A stretch of DNA of 64,000 nucleotides from Cryptomeria japonica (lineage: Eukaryota; Streptophyta; Pinopsida; Cupressales; Cupressaceae). Positions 33,837 through 45,334 of the stretch are shown here, piece after piece (the first letter of the stretch is position 1; every line of letters starts with the position of its first letter). Below the pieces are notes generated by a model, which was not told the DNA's origin, did no database searches, and saw nothing but the letters and a program-made list of their open reading frames with translations. Where the stretch lies: NCBI RefSeq assembly GCF_030272615.1, contig NC_081413.1:16070285-16134284 (forward strand). The letters are read 5' to 3'. A program made the translations under genes and the position numbers.

Positions 33837-35552
33837 CCTTAGAGGGCTCCCTTTGTATCAGTTTTGTACCATTTTGTATTGTAGACACCTGCAGGTGCTT
33901 TTGTAGCCATATGATTTTGGCATCATTGTATCATGACACTTTTGATTATGTATATGAGATGATTCATCTTTGCGGCAACTATATGCATGTGTACCTATGT
34001 GATGAGATGTTCTTATGTGATGTATGTTTCTATGTGATGGATGCAAATATGTACATGATGAAATGCAATATTTGTTCTTTTATGTTTTATATGTTATGCC
34101 AATGCAAATGTGAATGTATGAAATGCAAATGAATATGATAATGCAAATAATTATTTACATGATGAAAATGTAAAATGTGCTAAAATGTATTGTGTGCAGG
34201 ATGTGATACAGTTGTGATATCTATATGTATGTATGAAATGCTTATATGTGGTAATGCAGGTGCAACTACATGAAATGCAAATGTTTTTGGTGTATCATTA
34301 TACTCAGTCATGTGATAGCAGGCTACGCGGACTCGAGAAGGATGATAGAAGTCAATCAAGAAAGGGGGATGGAAGACAAAAGATATGAAAGTGAAAGAGC
34401 TTCTTGTGCATTATCATCATTGAGCTTTATTATGGCAAAATAAGCTATGACAATCGAGGCATATGCTTGACCCAGAAAGTCATTGTACCTGTTTGCATGG
34501 AGATAAGACAGTCACAAACAAGGAATGCCCCAGTTCACACTAGACTCACAGTGTCCTCATCTCCTTGGACAAGTCATAGCATTACTAAGAGACAATCCAC
34601 AGACAATAAATACAAATAGGTGACGATACCCCATCCTCGCTTTTCTAGTCAAAGACATCCTGGAGATAGAATCTCTAGTCAAAGACATCCCGGAAAAGCT
34701 AAAAGACATGCTACCAAAAGATAAAATCAAAAGAAAACCAAGACTCGACACCAACATCCACTATAGTCCTCAAATTTAGTGTCTCTTGTCACTTGTATAA
34801 GTCTTATTTGATTGTGGTCACAATGTTTACTTTTACAGAAAGGATAGATAGCACTGAACCATAATGTTGTCTAGTCTATTGAAAGATTTGATTTGTTGAA
34901 GCCCATTGTTGCTGCTATGTCTCATCTGAAACTGACTGAATCCATGAAACTGATACTTTATTGTGGAGAAGATGAAACTTTATTGCGGATTTGTGATGCA
35001 AATGTTGCTTTATTGCAGATTGTGCGCGGATAGACCGAAGAAAGCTAGAAGAAACTATACTCCTCGAAACATGTGATGTTCTCAGTTCCACACCCATCAC
35101 TAGACGTAGGATTTGCCTTAGCCATAGATAGGATCTGATTTATTATGGATGGAAAGGGAGATTTATTATGAATGGCTAACCAATCTTAGGTAGATCAATA
35201 ACAAGCCATGATGGGAATGGGTAAGTTTATTATGAATGAATAGGTTGTGAGTGTGTGCAAAGTGAAAGGATGAAAGTGAACCTTGAAGGAGGGAGGAGCA
35301 ATGTCTCTACACATGGCGCTGGTGAGCCAATTTTCACCACGGTACTTGCCTAGGGCACCACCAAAGTGGTTTTCACCGTTGGACGAAATTATTTCTTTTT
35401 AATTTTTTGATTTTTCAATGTTTTTTTGTGTCACAAGGCTCCTGTTTGCCAGGTTTTCACCAAGTAACGATTTATTTGCTTTATAATTTTTTTTGTATTT
35501 TTGAAATTTTTGATTTTTTTTGTATTTTTTGAATTAGGATACTCTGAGGAGC
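33837..35552. other. Spacer of element C between PMD 3' end and integrase end
   Basis: 33,900-34,300 is rich in ATG, ATGA and AATGC words like the same place in element B. 34,300-35,550 has no supported gene. The block at 35,320-35,385 (GTGGTTTTCACCG) matches 17,460-17,560 in element B. Confidence 0.6.
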
Positions 35553-36629
35553 TTATGTGTAGAACCTGCGAAGGTGCATGCTGTTGATAGGATCCTCCAA
35601 AGGTTCACCCTCTGTAGTTGAGAGCTGATATGCACCATATCCATATGCTGCTGTAATAATGTAAGGACCAAGCCAGTTTGGTTCGAACTTGCCTTTCTTC
35701 TCTCTGTCTTGTTGATTTTTAGGATTTTCCCTGAGAACTAAGTCACCCACCTCAAATGTGCGAGGCTTGACCTTGTGATTGTAGCTGTGACTCATTCGTT
35801 GTTGGTAAGCTTTGAGATGACTAAAAGAAATTTGTCTTCGTTCATCCAGTAGTTCCAATTCTTGTAAGCGAGAAACCCTGTAGTCTTCATCACTGACGAT
35901 GTTTTGCAAAGAGACCCGTAAAGAGGGTAGCTCGACCTCAATAGGCAAGATGGCTTCAGAACCATAGACTAGTGAATAGGGTGTAGCTCCTATGGGTGTA
36001 CAGACACTTGTGCTGTAGGCCCAAAGTGCAGGATTAAGTTGAATATGCCAATTACGGCCAGCATCATCGACTGTCTTCTTTAGGATTTTAAGGATTGTCT
36101 TATTAGACGCCTCAACTTGGCCATTGCCTTGCGGGTAATATGGTGTGGAGAAATGATGGGAGATATGGAAGCGGTCACAGAGTTCACGAACATCCTGATT
36201 TTTGAAGGGACGCCCGTTATCAGTGATAATGGAAATAGGAATACCGTATCGGCAAATGATATAGTTGAGGATGAATGTAGCAATTTGTTTTCCAGTAACT
36301 TGTGTGAGAGGCACGACTTTAATCCATTTTATAAAATACTCTGTGGTAGTGATAATGAATTTATGACCATTGGAAGAAGGAGGGTGAATCTTGCCTATGA
36401 GATCGAGTCCCCATTGACAAAAGGGCCAAGGAGATGCAAGCGGTTGAAGTTCTTGTGCTGGCGCATGTATGAGATCTCCATGAATTTGACATTGCTTACA
36501 TTTCTTGACAAACTGATATGAGTCTTTCTCCATACTGGGCCAGTAATATCCAGTCCTGATGAGTTTCTTGGCCAAGGTAGGACCACTAGCATGTGGACCA
36601 CATATCCCTTCATGCACTTCCCGTAACAC
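35553..36629 (-). pseudogene. Element C integrase
   Basis: An open stretch of 358 residues after a TGA at 36681. The zinc-binding HHCC is visible (VHEGICGPH, CKQCQIHGD). The core has Asp in WGLDLIGKIHPP (residue 76), Asp in SIITDNGRPFKN (137) and Glu in NGQVEASNKTIL (173), i.e. DDx35E. The C-terminus has the GPF-like PNWLGPYIITAAY and ends INSMHLRRFYT, without a chromodomain. All catalytic residues are intact. Confidence 0.93.
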
Positions 36630-36899
36630 AATCTGAGCTTCATCGCTTTCTAGACATCTAAGAAGAGTGCCATCTAGACCTCATCGGTATAGGATATCAG
36701 CTAAAATGAAAAATCGAGAGGATTGGCGAATGAAAGTGCAATGTTGGTTATTTGATAGATCAAGAGGTAAAGTATTGTCTCGTAGGTATGTGAAAATGGA
36801 ACCATATAACTGGGATTCAGGACCGACAACGCATAGCATCTCAGTAGGCATGATCTCATATGAAGGGACCAAAAGTTTATCCACCAAGAACTCATAGCG

Positions 36900-37301
36900 G
36901 GTCTCGTTTGGAGGTAGATTGATCAGTGAAGCAATTGTAGCCATGGCATCTACGGTGCGATTCTGCTCTCTTGGTATTTGCTCAAAGTCTATCTTTATGA
37001 AATTTTGTTTCAGACCATCCACCATTTGTTTATAAGGCATTAGCTTCTCATCTTTTGTTTGGTAATCACCAGTTGCTTGACGGATAACAAGTTGGGAATC
37101 CCCAAAAACACGAAGTTCCTGGATCTTCCATTGAACTGCAATTCATAATCCTGTTGTTAATGCCTCATATTCCGTTATATTGTTAGTGTAAGGAAATGAT
37201 AAGCGGTATGATTTTGGTATAGAATCTCCTTGAGAAGTTATAAAGAGGATGCCAGCTCTTGCCCCATGCTGTGTATATGAGCCGTCAAAGTATAGTTGCC
37301 A
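36900..37301 (-). pseudogene. Element C second (archaeal-like) RNase H
   Basis: PWQLYFDGSYTQHGARAGIL begins the domain; the Glu is in NNITEYEAL, followed by the GDSQLVIRQ block and the last Asp in NRTVDAMATIA, so all four catalytic carboxylates are visible. A TGA at 37143-37145 interrupts it. The extra RNase H is characteristic of the Tat lineage. Confidence 0.88.
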
Positions 37302-37329
37302 TGGCTTTGCATGTGACATTGTCAAAATG

Positions 37330-37990
37330 GATTCATCTGGAAATTCTGAACTTAGAGGAACATCATCTATCATTGGAGCATCTGCTAATTGATCTACGAT
37401 GGCTTGTCCTTTTATTGCTTTTCTATCCACATACTCGATGTCAAATTCACTCAGTATCATTACCCATTTGGCCAGTCGCCCATAAAGTGTTGCCTTATTG
37501 AGAAGGTATTTCAATGGGTCTATCCGTGCAACTAACTTTGTATTATGAGTAAGCATGTAATGTCATAATTTCCATGAAGCAAAGACCACAGTGAGGCATG
37601 CACGCTCAATTGGTGTGTAGTTTAGCTCATATCCCACCAATGTGTGACTGATATAATATACTTCTTTTTCCTTGCCTTCAGCAATTTGTTGCGCTAAGAG
37701 TGCCCCCAATGCTATTGGAGTAGCTGAAATTTATAATAACAGTGGTTGATCTGGAACTGGTGGCATCAGAACTGACGGATTTAGAAGATAATCTTTGAGC
37801 GTCTGGAAAGCCTGTTGACAGTTGTCATCCCATTTAAATTTGATGTTTTTATGTAGCAGGTGCTGAAAAGGATTACACTTATCTACCAGTTGTGCTATGA
37901 ATCTTCGAATGGATTGGAGTCTGCCTCGTAAGGATTGAAGTTGACTGATATTTCTTGGTGGTTTCATTTCCAAAATAGCTTTGACTTTTG
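37330..37990 (-). pseudogene. Element C RT-linked RNase H
   Basis: After RT the thumb and connection (FIVSKRGIEADPAKVKAILE) lead to the RNase H of Ty3 type: ISATPIALGALLAQ, YELNYTPIERACLTVV, YLLNKATLYGRLAKWVMILS and EFDIEYVDRKAIKGQ. Stops at 37731 (TAA) and 37563 (TGA) interrupt it. Confidence 0.85.
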
Positions 37991-38640
37991 CTGGATCTGC
38001 TTCAATTCCTCTTTTGGATACAATGAATCCTAGGAGCTTCCCAGAGGTTACTCCAAAGACACATTTCTTAGGGTTTAATCTTACTTTGTATTTTTCCAAC
38101 CGATCAAAGGCAACTGAAAGTATGTCCAAATGTGTATTTCTGTCTATTGATTTGACCAAGAGGTTGTTAACATAATCTTCCACTGTTACATGCATGAGAT
38201 CATGAAAGATAGTAGTCATGGCTCTTTGATATGTAGCACCAACATTCTTTAGCCCGAAAGGCATGACATTCCAACAGAAAGTTCCCCATGGACAAGTAAA
38301 TGATGTTTTGTGTTGATCGTTGGGTGCGATCCTTATCTGATTATAACCAGAGAATCCATCCATTAATGATAGCATTTCATGACCTGCTGTGAGATCAACA
38401 ATCAAGTCAATATTTGGTAATGGGAAGTCATCCTTTGGACAAGCTTTGTTGATGTCTCTGAAATCTGTACATATTCTGATGTTGCGATCTGGTTTACTAA
38501 CAGGTACCAAGTTGGAGATCCATTCAGGGTAATCAATTGGGCGTATGAATCTGACATCGAGTAATTTCTCAAGTTCTACTTTGACTAGTAATGCCACTTG
38601 TGGATGCATTTTTCTTAATTTCTATTTTACTGGTTTTGCC
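37990..38640 (-). pseudogene. Element C reverse transcriptase, catalytic YVDD replaced by YVNN
   Basis: Blocks PIDYPEWISNLVPVSKPD, IRICTDFRDINKACPKDDFP, MDGFSGYNQIRIAPNDQHKT and NVMPFGLKNVGATYQRAMTT are standard for Ty3 RT, including the first catalytic Asp (CTDFRDIN). The loop at 38174-38163 reads YVNN; the codons at 38168-38166 and 38165-38163 are both AAC where the family has Asp. A TAG at 38622-38624 lies just before the domain. Confidence 0.92.
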
Positions 38641-39659
38641 CCCAGTTTGACTGTCAGATGATGCATTACCACATCTGTATCCAATCCAGGAATATCAGCG
38701 TATGACCAGGCGAAGTTGAGTTGTCGTTCTTTGAAGAAACTTATGAATTTTGACCTTTCGGACTCTGTCAGTGATTGAGCTAGGAATATGTTGTGTGGAA
38801 CCTCTTCTGTACCAATGTTCATTTTGATAGTCTCCTCTACCAACATGGATGACTTTTCTTCATATGATGCTGGGAGAATGTTGAGCCTTCCATCTTCGAG
38901 CACCTCAGAGAGGTTTTCACCCTCAGATATGTCCTTTCTTTTTACTTTTTTGGAGTCAGATAGTGCCACAATGTGGTTTTCACCATAAGACTCTTGATTT
39001 GTTCTTATTTTCACATTTTTGCGACTGGAAGGTCCGACACCCTCACCAAAATATGCCACGCTATTGAGTTCTATGGTGTATCCTGCTTTATGGTCTCTAG
39101 AGGGAAGATTATCTCGTATGCCTAGATAGTCAATAAAAGCTTCATCATTTTGGAATGTATCCAACTGTGCAGGTCCTTCATGATCCCAGTCAATGAGTTG
39201 GTGATGAACAAGGGGAAGGCCGTTAATGCCCTCGAAGTTAGCAGGGCTAAGAGTGAAGATGTGGTTATGTTCGGGTATGTCAAGGTAATTATCGAGGTCA
39301 TCGATGGCACTCTCCTCATCAGTCTCGATCATGAATGAATCCAAATTATTGTCACTAGTAGCACGTTCCGGAATAGGTGTTCTCATCCTATGTGATTTCA
39401 ACCTAGAACCTTGAGAGAAGGACTGTGTAGACTCCTCATAGGTTGTTTCTTGACCAACTCTGAATTTGTTATAAAACTCCTCCTCTTCTGTGGGTTCACC
39501 TGGCTCTCTGAATGTCTCGGTGAGCTCGTAGTCACTGGAAGACTTGTCAGAACCCCATTCCCATTCGTTGGAATCTGTGGAATAGCAATTCTCTTGTTGA
39601 ATTTTGGCAGCTTTGATTTGTAAGGCTTCTTCTGTCCTTTGGGTGTGGACCTTGGAAGT

Positions 39660-39803
39660 TAAGAAACCCAGTCCTTTCGAGTGTTCTTTCTTGAAAGTCA
39701 ATTCAGGTTGTAAAGGTTCAATGATGCCTTCCTTTCGTAACCCCAGAGGGCTTTTTCCATCATACCCAAATTTTTGTAGAATTTTGAAGCCTTTGCCATA
39801 TTT
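39660..39803 (-). other. G-patch-like motif in element C Gag-Pol
   Basis: EKYGKGFKILQKFGYDGKSP followed by LGLRKEGIIEPL and KGLGF. The spacing of Gly residues fits the G-patch consensus (about 45 residues, G.G..ll.kmGw..G.gLGk...G...pi). It sits between protease and RT. Element B has the same motif at 21950-21800. Confidence 0.7.
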
Positions 39804-40229
39804 CTCACATGGAAGATTGATGTGGTCTTGTGTTTCCTCTTCATTGTCTCTGAAAAGCATTTGGTATAAATCTTCCTCTTCTAGTTCACCCCATCTTTGA
39901 AAGGTAGTGGGATCCCATTTGAGCTTCATGATGGAGATTTGCTTGTTAGGATGTGGTCTTCCATATTCTTTTGGGGAACTCATGACTTGTCTTAAGTACA
40001 TGGTCTGATTGAAAGTATATTCCCCCATGCCTTTGTCTTGAAACTTGCCTTTAAGCTTACCTTGTTTGGATGTCGAAGGTTTTAATGACTCAGGATCAAT
40101 GTATGCCGACGAAGGAACAACTTCCTGATTACTAGGAATGATGGTCTCAGTCTTTGATTTCAAGTTATTGCAATATATGAATGGATTAGGATCGCCGTTA
40201 ACTGTTACTTCCACTCCATTATGAGGAAA

Positions 40230-40571
40230 CTTAATGCATTGGTGATATGTGGATGGGACTGCCCTCATTTCATGGATCCAAGGACGTCCTAACAATATGT
40301 TATAAGTGAGATTTAAATCCAGGACTTGACAGACCACATCCTTTGTAACTGGCCCAACTCTGAGAGGTAAGATGACTGTACCCTTGGATGAACGCTCTTC
40401 ATCATCATATGCCTTAATGGTGATCTTGTTTGTAGAATTTACAACTTTATCAGAATATCCCAATTGTGTGATAGTGCTTAATGTGCAAATGTTTAGACCT
40501 GCTCCTCCATCTATCAAGACTCGTTTGATTCTATGTTTGTGTATGAAGGCTTCAATGTGTAATGGTGCATT
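40230..40571 (-). pseudogene. Element C retropepsin-like protease
   Basis: The catalytic loop reads LIDGGAGLNIC (family D-S-G-A; here Ser is Gly) with flap-side and C-terminal block ILLGRPWIHEMRAVPSTYHQ. The domain spans about 115 residues, the usual size. It would process Gag-Pol. Confidence 0.85.
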
Positions 40572-41192
40572 ATGTGGCTGACTTACGGAGGCGTCATCGG
40601 CTTCTGTGAAAGTAAGGGAGTGTGGAATGGAAAGATATCCCACCATGGCTTGAAACTGGTCCACATTTAGATCAGTAGGAACAACAGTATCTCTCAAGAT
40701 TTTATCAAGAATGGCTTTATGTTTGGAAGATATGCGTAATAGTTCGAGGATTGAAATGAGCGCGGGTGTCTTCCCTAATTGTTCTACAAGGTCATACTCA
40801 GGTTTGGTTGATGAAGAAGCGATGTTTTTAGTTGGAGCACCTTGCAAAGTGATTTTACCCCGACGGGTTGTAACATGACATTTAGAGGTAGGTTCAGAAG
40901 AAGATCCAACACCTTTTAGGACAATCTTGGGTCTCTGAGTAGAATTCTCAAACGCTTTGTCCTTGATGATAATTGTAGAGACGTAATTGTCCATCAAGAT
41001 GTGATTGATAGTTGAATCATAGTTATAGGATGCTCTGGTATAGTTGGTTTGATCCTCTGTGGCTTTAGCTTTTCCCTTGTCATGTTTTGGGAGTGGTTCC
41101 TTAAACATCTCATGTTCTTGATTGGAGGAATGTCCCTCAATCTCAATATCACCTCTATCAATGAGATCTTGTATGATGTTCTTTAGTCGATG

Positions 41193-43079
41193 ACAATTTC
41201 CTGTCTTATGACCCTTGCTCTTATGAAATTCACAATACTCATCATCATTCCACCAATTTGGTTTAACCTTTGGCTCATATGGAGGAAAATCTAGAATTGT
41301 GATTACCTTGTTTACCACTAGCTTTTTGAAAACTGACTCAAGTGGTTCTCCCAATGGGGTATACTTCCTTCATGATCTGGAAGTTGTTTGAGTATTCACT
41401 TGATTGTTTGTAGAACTTGATCCCGAAAAGATGACTTTGGGCTGCACTGTGTTGGCATCAACAACACCATCATTGACTGTGTTCTTGTTTTTATTCCAAA
41501 ATCTTGGCTTGTCTTTTCCTTTAAAGTAATCTTTGTTTTCCTTGAATATCTTAATGACTCCTTGTTCAATTAGGACCTTCTCTGTTGCTAAACCTTTTTC
41601 AATGACATCCTTGAAAGTGGACAAACAAGCTTTTCTTAGATCATAGCCAATGTCTTTATTAACATTTTGTGTGGACATCTCTACCATTTGTTTTTGTGGA
41701 ATTTCACAAGAGCATCTGCTGGCTAGATTTCTCCATCTTTGTAAAAATGATGCAAAAGATTCTCCCTCTTTTTGCTTGGTGTTGCACAAAGTAGTGACTG
41801 ATATGTTTGTCTCTATGTTGTAGGAGAAATGTTGAATAAATGCCTCTGCTAAGTCACCCCATGACTTAATTCCAGGTGGAAGTTGGGAGAACCATTCCAT
41901 AGCTTGATCACCTAAGCTTTGTGGGATTAATCTCATCAAATATGTCTCTTCTGCTGCTACCTCAAAGCAAGTTGTGAAAAACTATCTTATATGTGCCTTA
42001 GGATCCCCTTTTCCTCTATACTTATCAAATTTAGGCATCACAAAGTGTGTAGGAAATGGAGGCATTGGAATGCTCTTGTTAAATGGATAAGGACATATGT
42101 CTCTCATTGTGTATGTTGGCTTCGGTGTATTTATGTCCTCCATTTTCTTTTGTAAGTCCCTGATTTGTTGCTCCAAATTGCTCTTAGGTGGAGATCGACT
42201 TCTTGGACCATACCCCATGCTTGAGGCACCAATTGGAGGAGGAGCATGTTGCATATATGGATGATATTGATCATACACATGTTCATATGGAGGAGGTCTG
42301 TAATGATGCTGTGTATATGGGCCACTTGGTATAGATTCATGTTGAGGAACCCCATATCTATTTTGCGCATGTATACCATATTCTACAGGCATGTCATGTT
42401 CCATTGTGTTGCCCCCAAATTTGACATGAGGTTTCCTTGTGTCCAAATTTTGAGCATGCCTTTGAACATCCAATTGTTTTGGTGGTTGTTCCTTAGCATT
42501 GGTATGTGATTGAACATATCTGTCTGCATAAGACTTCCATAATGGTCTACGAAGGTAAGTATCATATGTTTGACCATGTGTATGTGGGACCTCTAGTTTT
42601 TGAAGCAAAGCTGATGGTGATTCAAGTACCATATGTGGTCCTCTATTTCCTCCACTATTAGGTCTCCTTTGATCCATATTGGAGTGAGGTTGTTGCAAAG
42701 GTCTATGTTTCATTATTTGAGACATGTCAAAATCATGAGGTATCTTGGCTCCACTTTGTGCCATCATTTGTAAGAAGTATTGTCTATCCCTCCTCATTAT
42801 TTCCTCAACCAATTGATTGAAATGGGGATTCATAATGGATTCTTCCACATCTGCTGAATGTACTGAAAAGTTGTCCACATTGTCATTTTGTGTAGCATTG
42901 TTGTTTATAGTGTCCATGTTCTCAACATTTGGAATGTTTCTATAGGCATCCATGTCAGGTAATGTAGTATGATCAGAATTGAAAAAGATATCATTGTCAT
43001 ACTCATAAGAACTCATGTTTGCGGACTCTTGAGCCTCTTTAGTTTCTCTCCTAGATTTTTGAAGACGGGTTTCAACCAT
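41193..43079 (-). pseudogene. Element C Gag domain
   Basis: The N-terminus MVETRLQKSRRETKEAQESA is charged; about 300 residues rich in His, Pro, Tyr and Met follow. The retrotrans_gag fold starts near 42,080 (MPKFDKYRGKGDPKAHIR), interrupted by a TAG at 41982-41984, then AMEWFSQLPPGIKSWGDLAE and FASFLQRWRNLASRC. The zinc knuckle YCEFHKSKGHKTGNC is at about 41,237-41,193. Gag forms the virus-like particle that packages the RNA. Confidence 0.88.
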
Positions 43080-43568
43080 GAACTAGGTATTGACCAAGAT
43101 GTGTGAGACTAGATGAAAAATGGAAAGAGTATGGAAGACCAAGAGTTGGATGGAATGTAAATGAATCTGAAGTGTACTTGCAATGCCCAAAGTGTAAGAC
43201 CAAGTATGTATGTAGTAGAGTAGGTGTGACTTCCAAAGAGAGGATAGTTTCTCTTGATGAGGTAAGTTGACCTTGACTCTAAGTAAAACCAAATGAGACC
43301 CAAAGGTAAGAAACCTTGATGAGGGACCACTTAGCAAAGTGTTGTTGTATGTAGTGTGTTGACAAAGTATGATGAGGACAAGCAAGTGACCTTTTGACTC
43401 AAGTTTAGACAATTGTGAATGTAAGGTGAGATGTAAAGCAATGATGGACTTTGTGAGACCCAAGGACAGGTTGAATGCTAAATGAAACCCTAGAGAGATG
43501 ACCTAGGAAGCTCAAGAATTCTGAAACTGACTGTGTTGTTTGCTGGACTGTAATGGTTTTTCAATTCT

Positions 43569-43762
43569 GGACACAGACGCGCCTATATACTTCACAGACG
43601 CGGTTTCCCGACACAGACGCTGCTCTATTTAACATAGACGCGCCTCTGCGATTTTTTTTTGGTCAAATGTAATGTTTGCTGTTGGAGCACAGACATGATT
43701 TTGCCCTACACAGACGCGGCTAGACAACACAGACGCTATTATGCCCGACACAGATGCGTTTC
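43569..43762 (-). repeat. Motif array in the gag-pol leader of element C, gag-proximal
   Basis: About eight copies of ACACAGACGCG or near variants, near 43571, 43594, 43611, 43633, 43687, 43708, 43727 and 43749. This is the complement of the motif at 31188-31458, so relative to gag-pol transcription it reads CGCGTCTGTG. Confidence 0.88.
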
Positions 43763-44999
43763 TACAAATTTTGTGCAATTTTTCCAATCTGTGAAGTTGT
43801 TTTGTTGTGACCAAAATCTGAATGTTTGACTATTTTTCGTGACAAGAGGACACAATGTTGATGAGGACTCAATGTTTGCAAGTGTCTAGACTCCAAAATG
43901 ACTCCAAGAAAGTGCGTTGTTTGATATAAAAATGTTTTGCATACACTTGAAGACACAAAAGACACAATGTTTTGCTGTTTGGTCTTGAATGTTTTGAATG
44001 TTTAAAATAGGTCAAGCACAATTCTTATGGCTGGCCAAGACAATAGTTGTTGATCCCACATGAGGTTTTACCCCCGAGGCTACGCTATTCAGAGCGGATA
44101 CTTAGATGCTTGACCTCACTGGCTCCACCCTCAGCACTCACTTCTCGGGTCAGCCAAGCATCAGTCCCCATGAAAACTCCCCATGGCGAACTTTGTATCT
44201 CTACTAAGAACCATATGTGTGTGGGCCACTACCAGAGGTCCGACCTCCTGCCCCAACAACTAGAAGGATTTGGGCTTCTAAAACAAAATGGTGCTAGTAA
44301 GGGCATCCACTCGTGTGGCCATACATACAACACTTTCAGCTCTGTAAATACAGAAGGCTCCCAGTCGGTAGGGGTTACGCCCTACAACTGATCAAATAAA
44401 TTTGATCAAACGGGTTTATGGGGAGACATAGTGTCGGTATGAACTAATCAACACACGTTATTCATAGTTTTCACCATGAATACATTTATTTATAGTGGTT
44501 TGGAAGAAGATGGCTTTTCTTTTGCTACCACTTGGGTCGTTCTCTTCTCACTAGTAGTCCTAATGACCACACGGGAAGACAGACCCTCTAAAGATTAAAC
44601 AAAAAGAGCCTATTGCTCAAGACACAAAAGACAATGATTCAATTTTAGTGCACCAATTGAAGTGTTTGCTAGTCTATGAAAACAAGGCACACAATAAAAA
44701 TCCAAAAACCCTTGCCAAGGACCTACAACAAAGATTCATTAGTAGTTTGGGTTGTTTCAAATGATCACCCCTTCTTGCAAGCACACAAGTTAGGTAAATT
44801 TTAAAACCCAAAAGCCTTTGTGAAAATAGGGGCCTTCAACCAAACGATTTTGCTTCCAAGACAAGCTGCACCAATTTTGTTAGTCTAGATCTGAAAAATG
44901 TTAGTCCAAAAATAAACCAGATCTGAAACCTCAAATGCAAAATCCAAAAACTGAATCAATAAAACTTCAAAATTTTGAAACAAGTGATACACGGGCATG

Positions 45000-45200
45000 A
45001 TTACCCTCGACACAGACGCGACTCTGCGACACAGACGCAGATAAAAACCACAGACGCGCTTTCCAGACACAAACGCAGATAAAAATGATGCAAACGCGTT
45101 TCCGTAACACAGACGCGCCTTTCAGAAACCTGCAAAATAAAATTTTGTCGAAAACACGGAGGTGATTCAAGATGTCGCAGACGCGCTAGAAAATCAAAAA
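45000..45200 (-). repeat. Motif array in the gag-pol leader of element C, primer-site-proximal
   Basis: About eight copies of CACAGACGCG-like words, near 45010, 45030, 45050, 45067, 45090, 45108, 45177 and 45197, in the same orientation as the array at 43569-43762. Some copies are degraded (CAAACGCG, AAAACGCG). Confidence 0.85.
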
Positions 45201-45311
45201 CGCGATCCGAAAGTATGCAGATGAGAAAATGTCGAAAATGTTGTCGGAAATGCTAGATCTGCAACTTCAAACACAAAATCTACAACAAAAGGTTAAATGC
45301 AAAAGGGACAA

Positions 45312-45331
45312 GAGTCCCACCGAGCGTGCCA
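45312..45331 (-). other. Primer binding site of element C
   Basis: The minus strand reads TGGCACGCTCGGTGGGACTC three bases inside the 5' LTR, with the TGG start that pairs to a tRNA CCA end. I cannot assign the tRNA with confidence; it is not the tRNA-Trp used by element B. A small hairpin GGGAC-AAGA-GTCCC overlaps its inner end. Confidence 0.75.
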
Positions 45332-45334
45332 AAA

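Larger units (their letters stand above)
35553..43079 (-). pseudogene. Element C Gag-Pol, single frame with seven in-frame stops
   Basis: ATG at 43079 to TAA at 35553-35555 is one uninterrupted frame of about 2,508 codons, broken only by stops at 41982, 41370, 38622, 37731, 37563, 37143 and 36681 and with no frameshift. Six of the seven fit CGA to TGA or CAG to TAG. Domain order: Gag with Pro/His/Tyr-rich N-terminal half, capsid, CxxHxxxGHxxxxC knuckle, retropepsin, G-patch, RT, RNase H, second RNase H, integrase with DDE. All domains of a Tat-type element are present. The single frame suggests a Gag-Pol fusion rather than frameshift expression. Substitution of both catalytic Asp of RT makes this copy non-autonomous even without the stops. 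Confidence 0.93.
43080..45311. other. 5' leader region of element C
   Basis: Non-coding leader between gag and primer site. It contains motif arrays at 43569-43762 and 45000-45200 and a locally GC-richer block at 44,040-44,400. No gene is supported here. Confidence 0.6.

Noticed and set aside
42131-43463. Several minus- and plus-strand frames overlapping the Gag N-terminal region of element C
   Set aside because: They are shadows of the Gag frame or lie in its leader, with no domain content.
44047-44391. Plus-strand ORF of 114 codons
   Set aside because: No recognisable domain, antisense to the gag-pol leader, and no counterpart in element B. Kept only as a compositional oddity.
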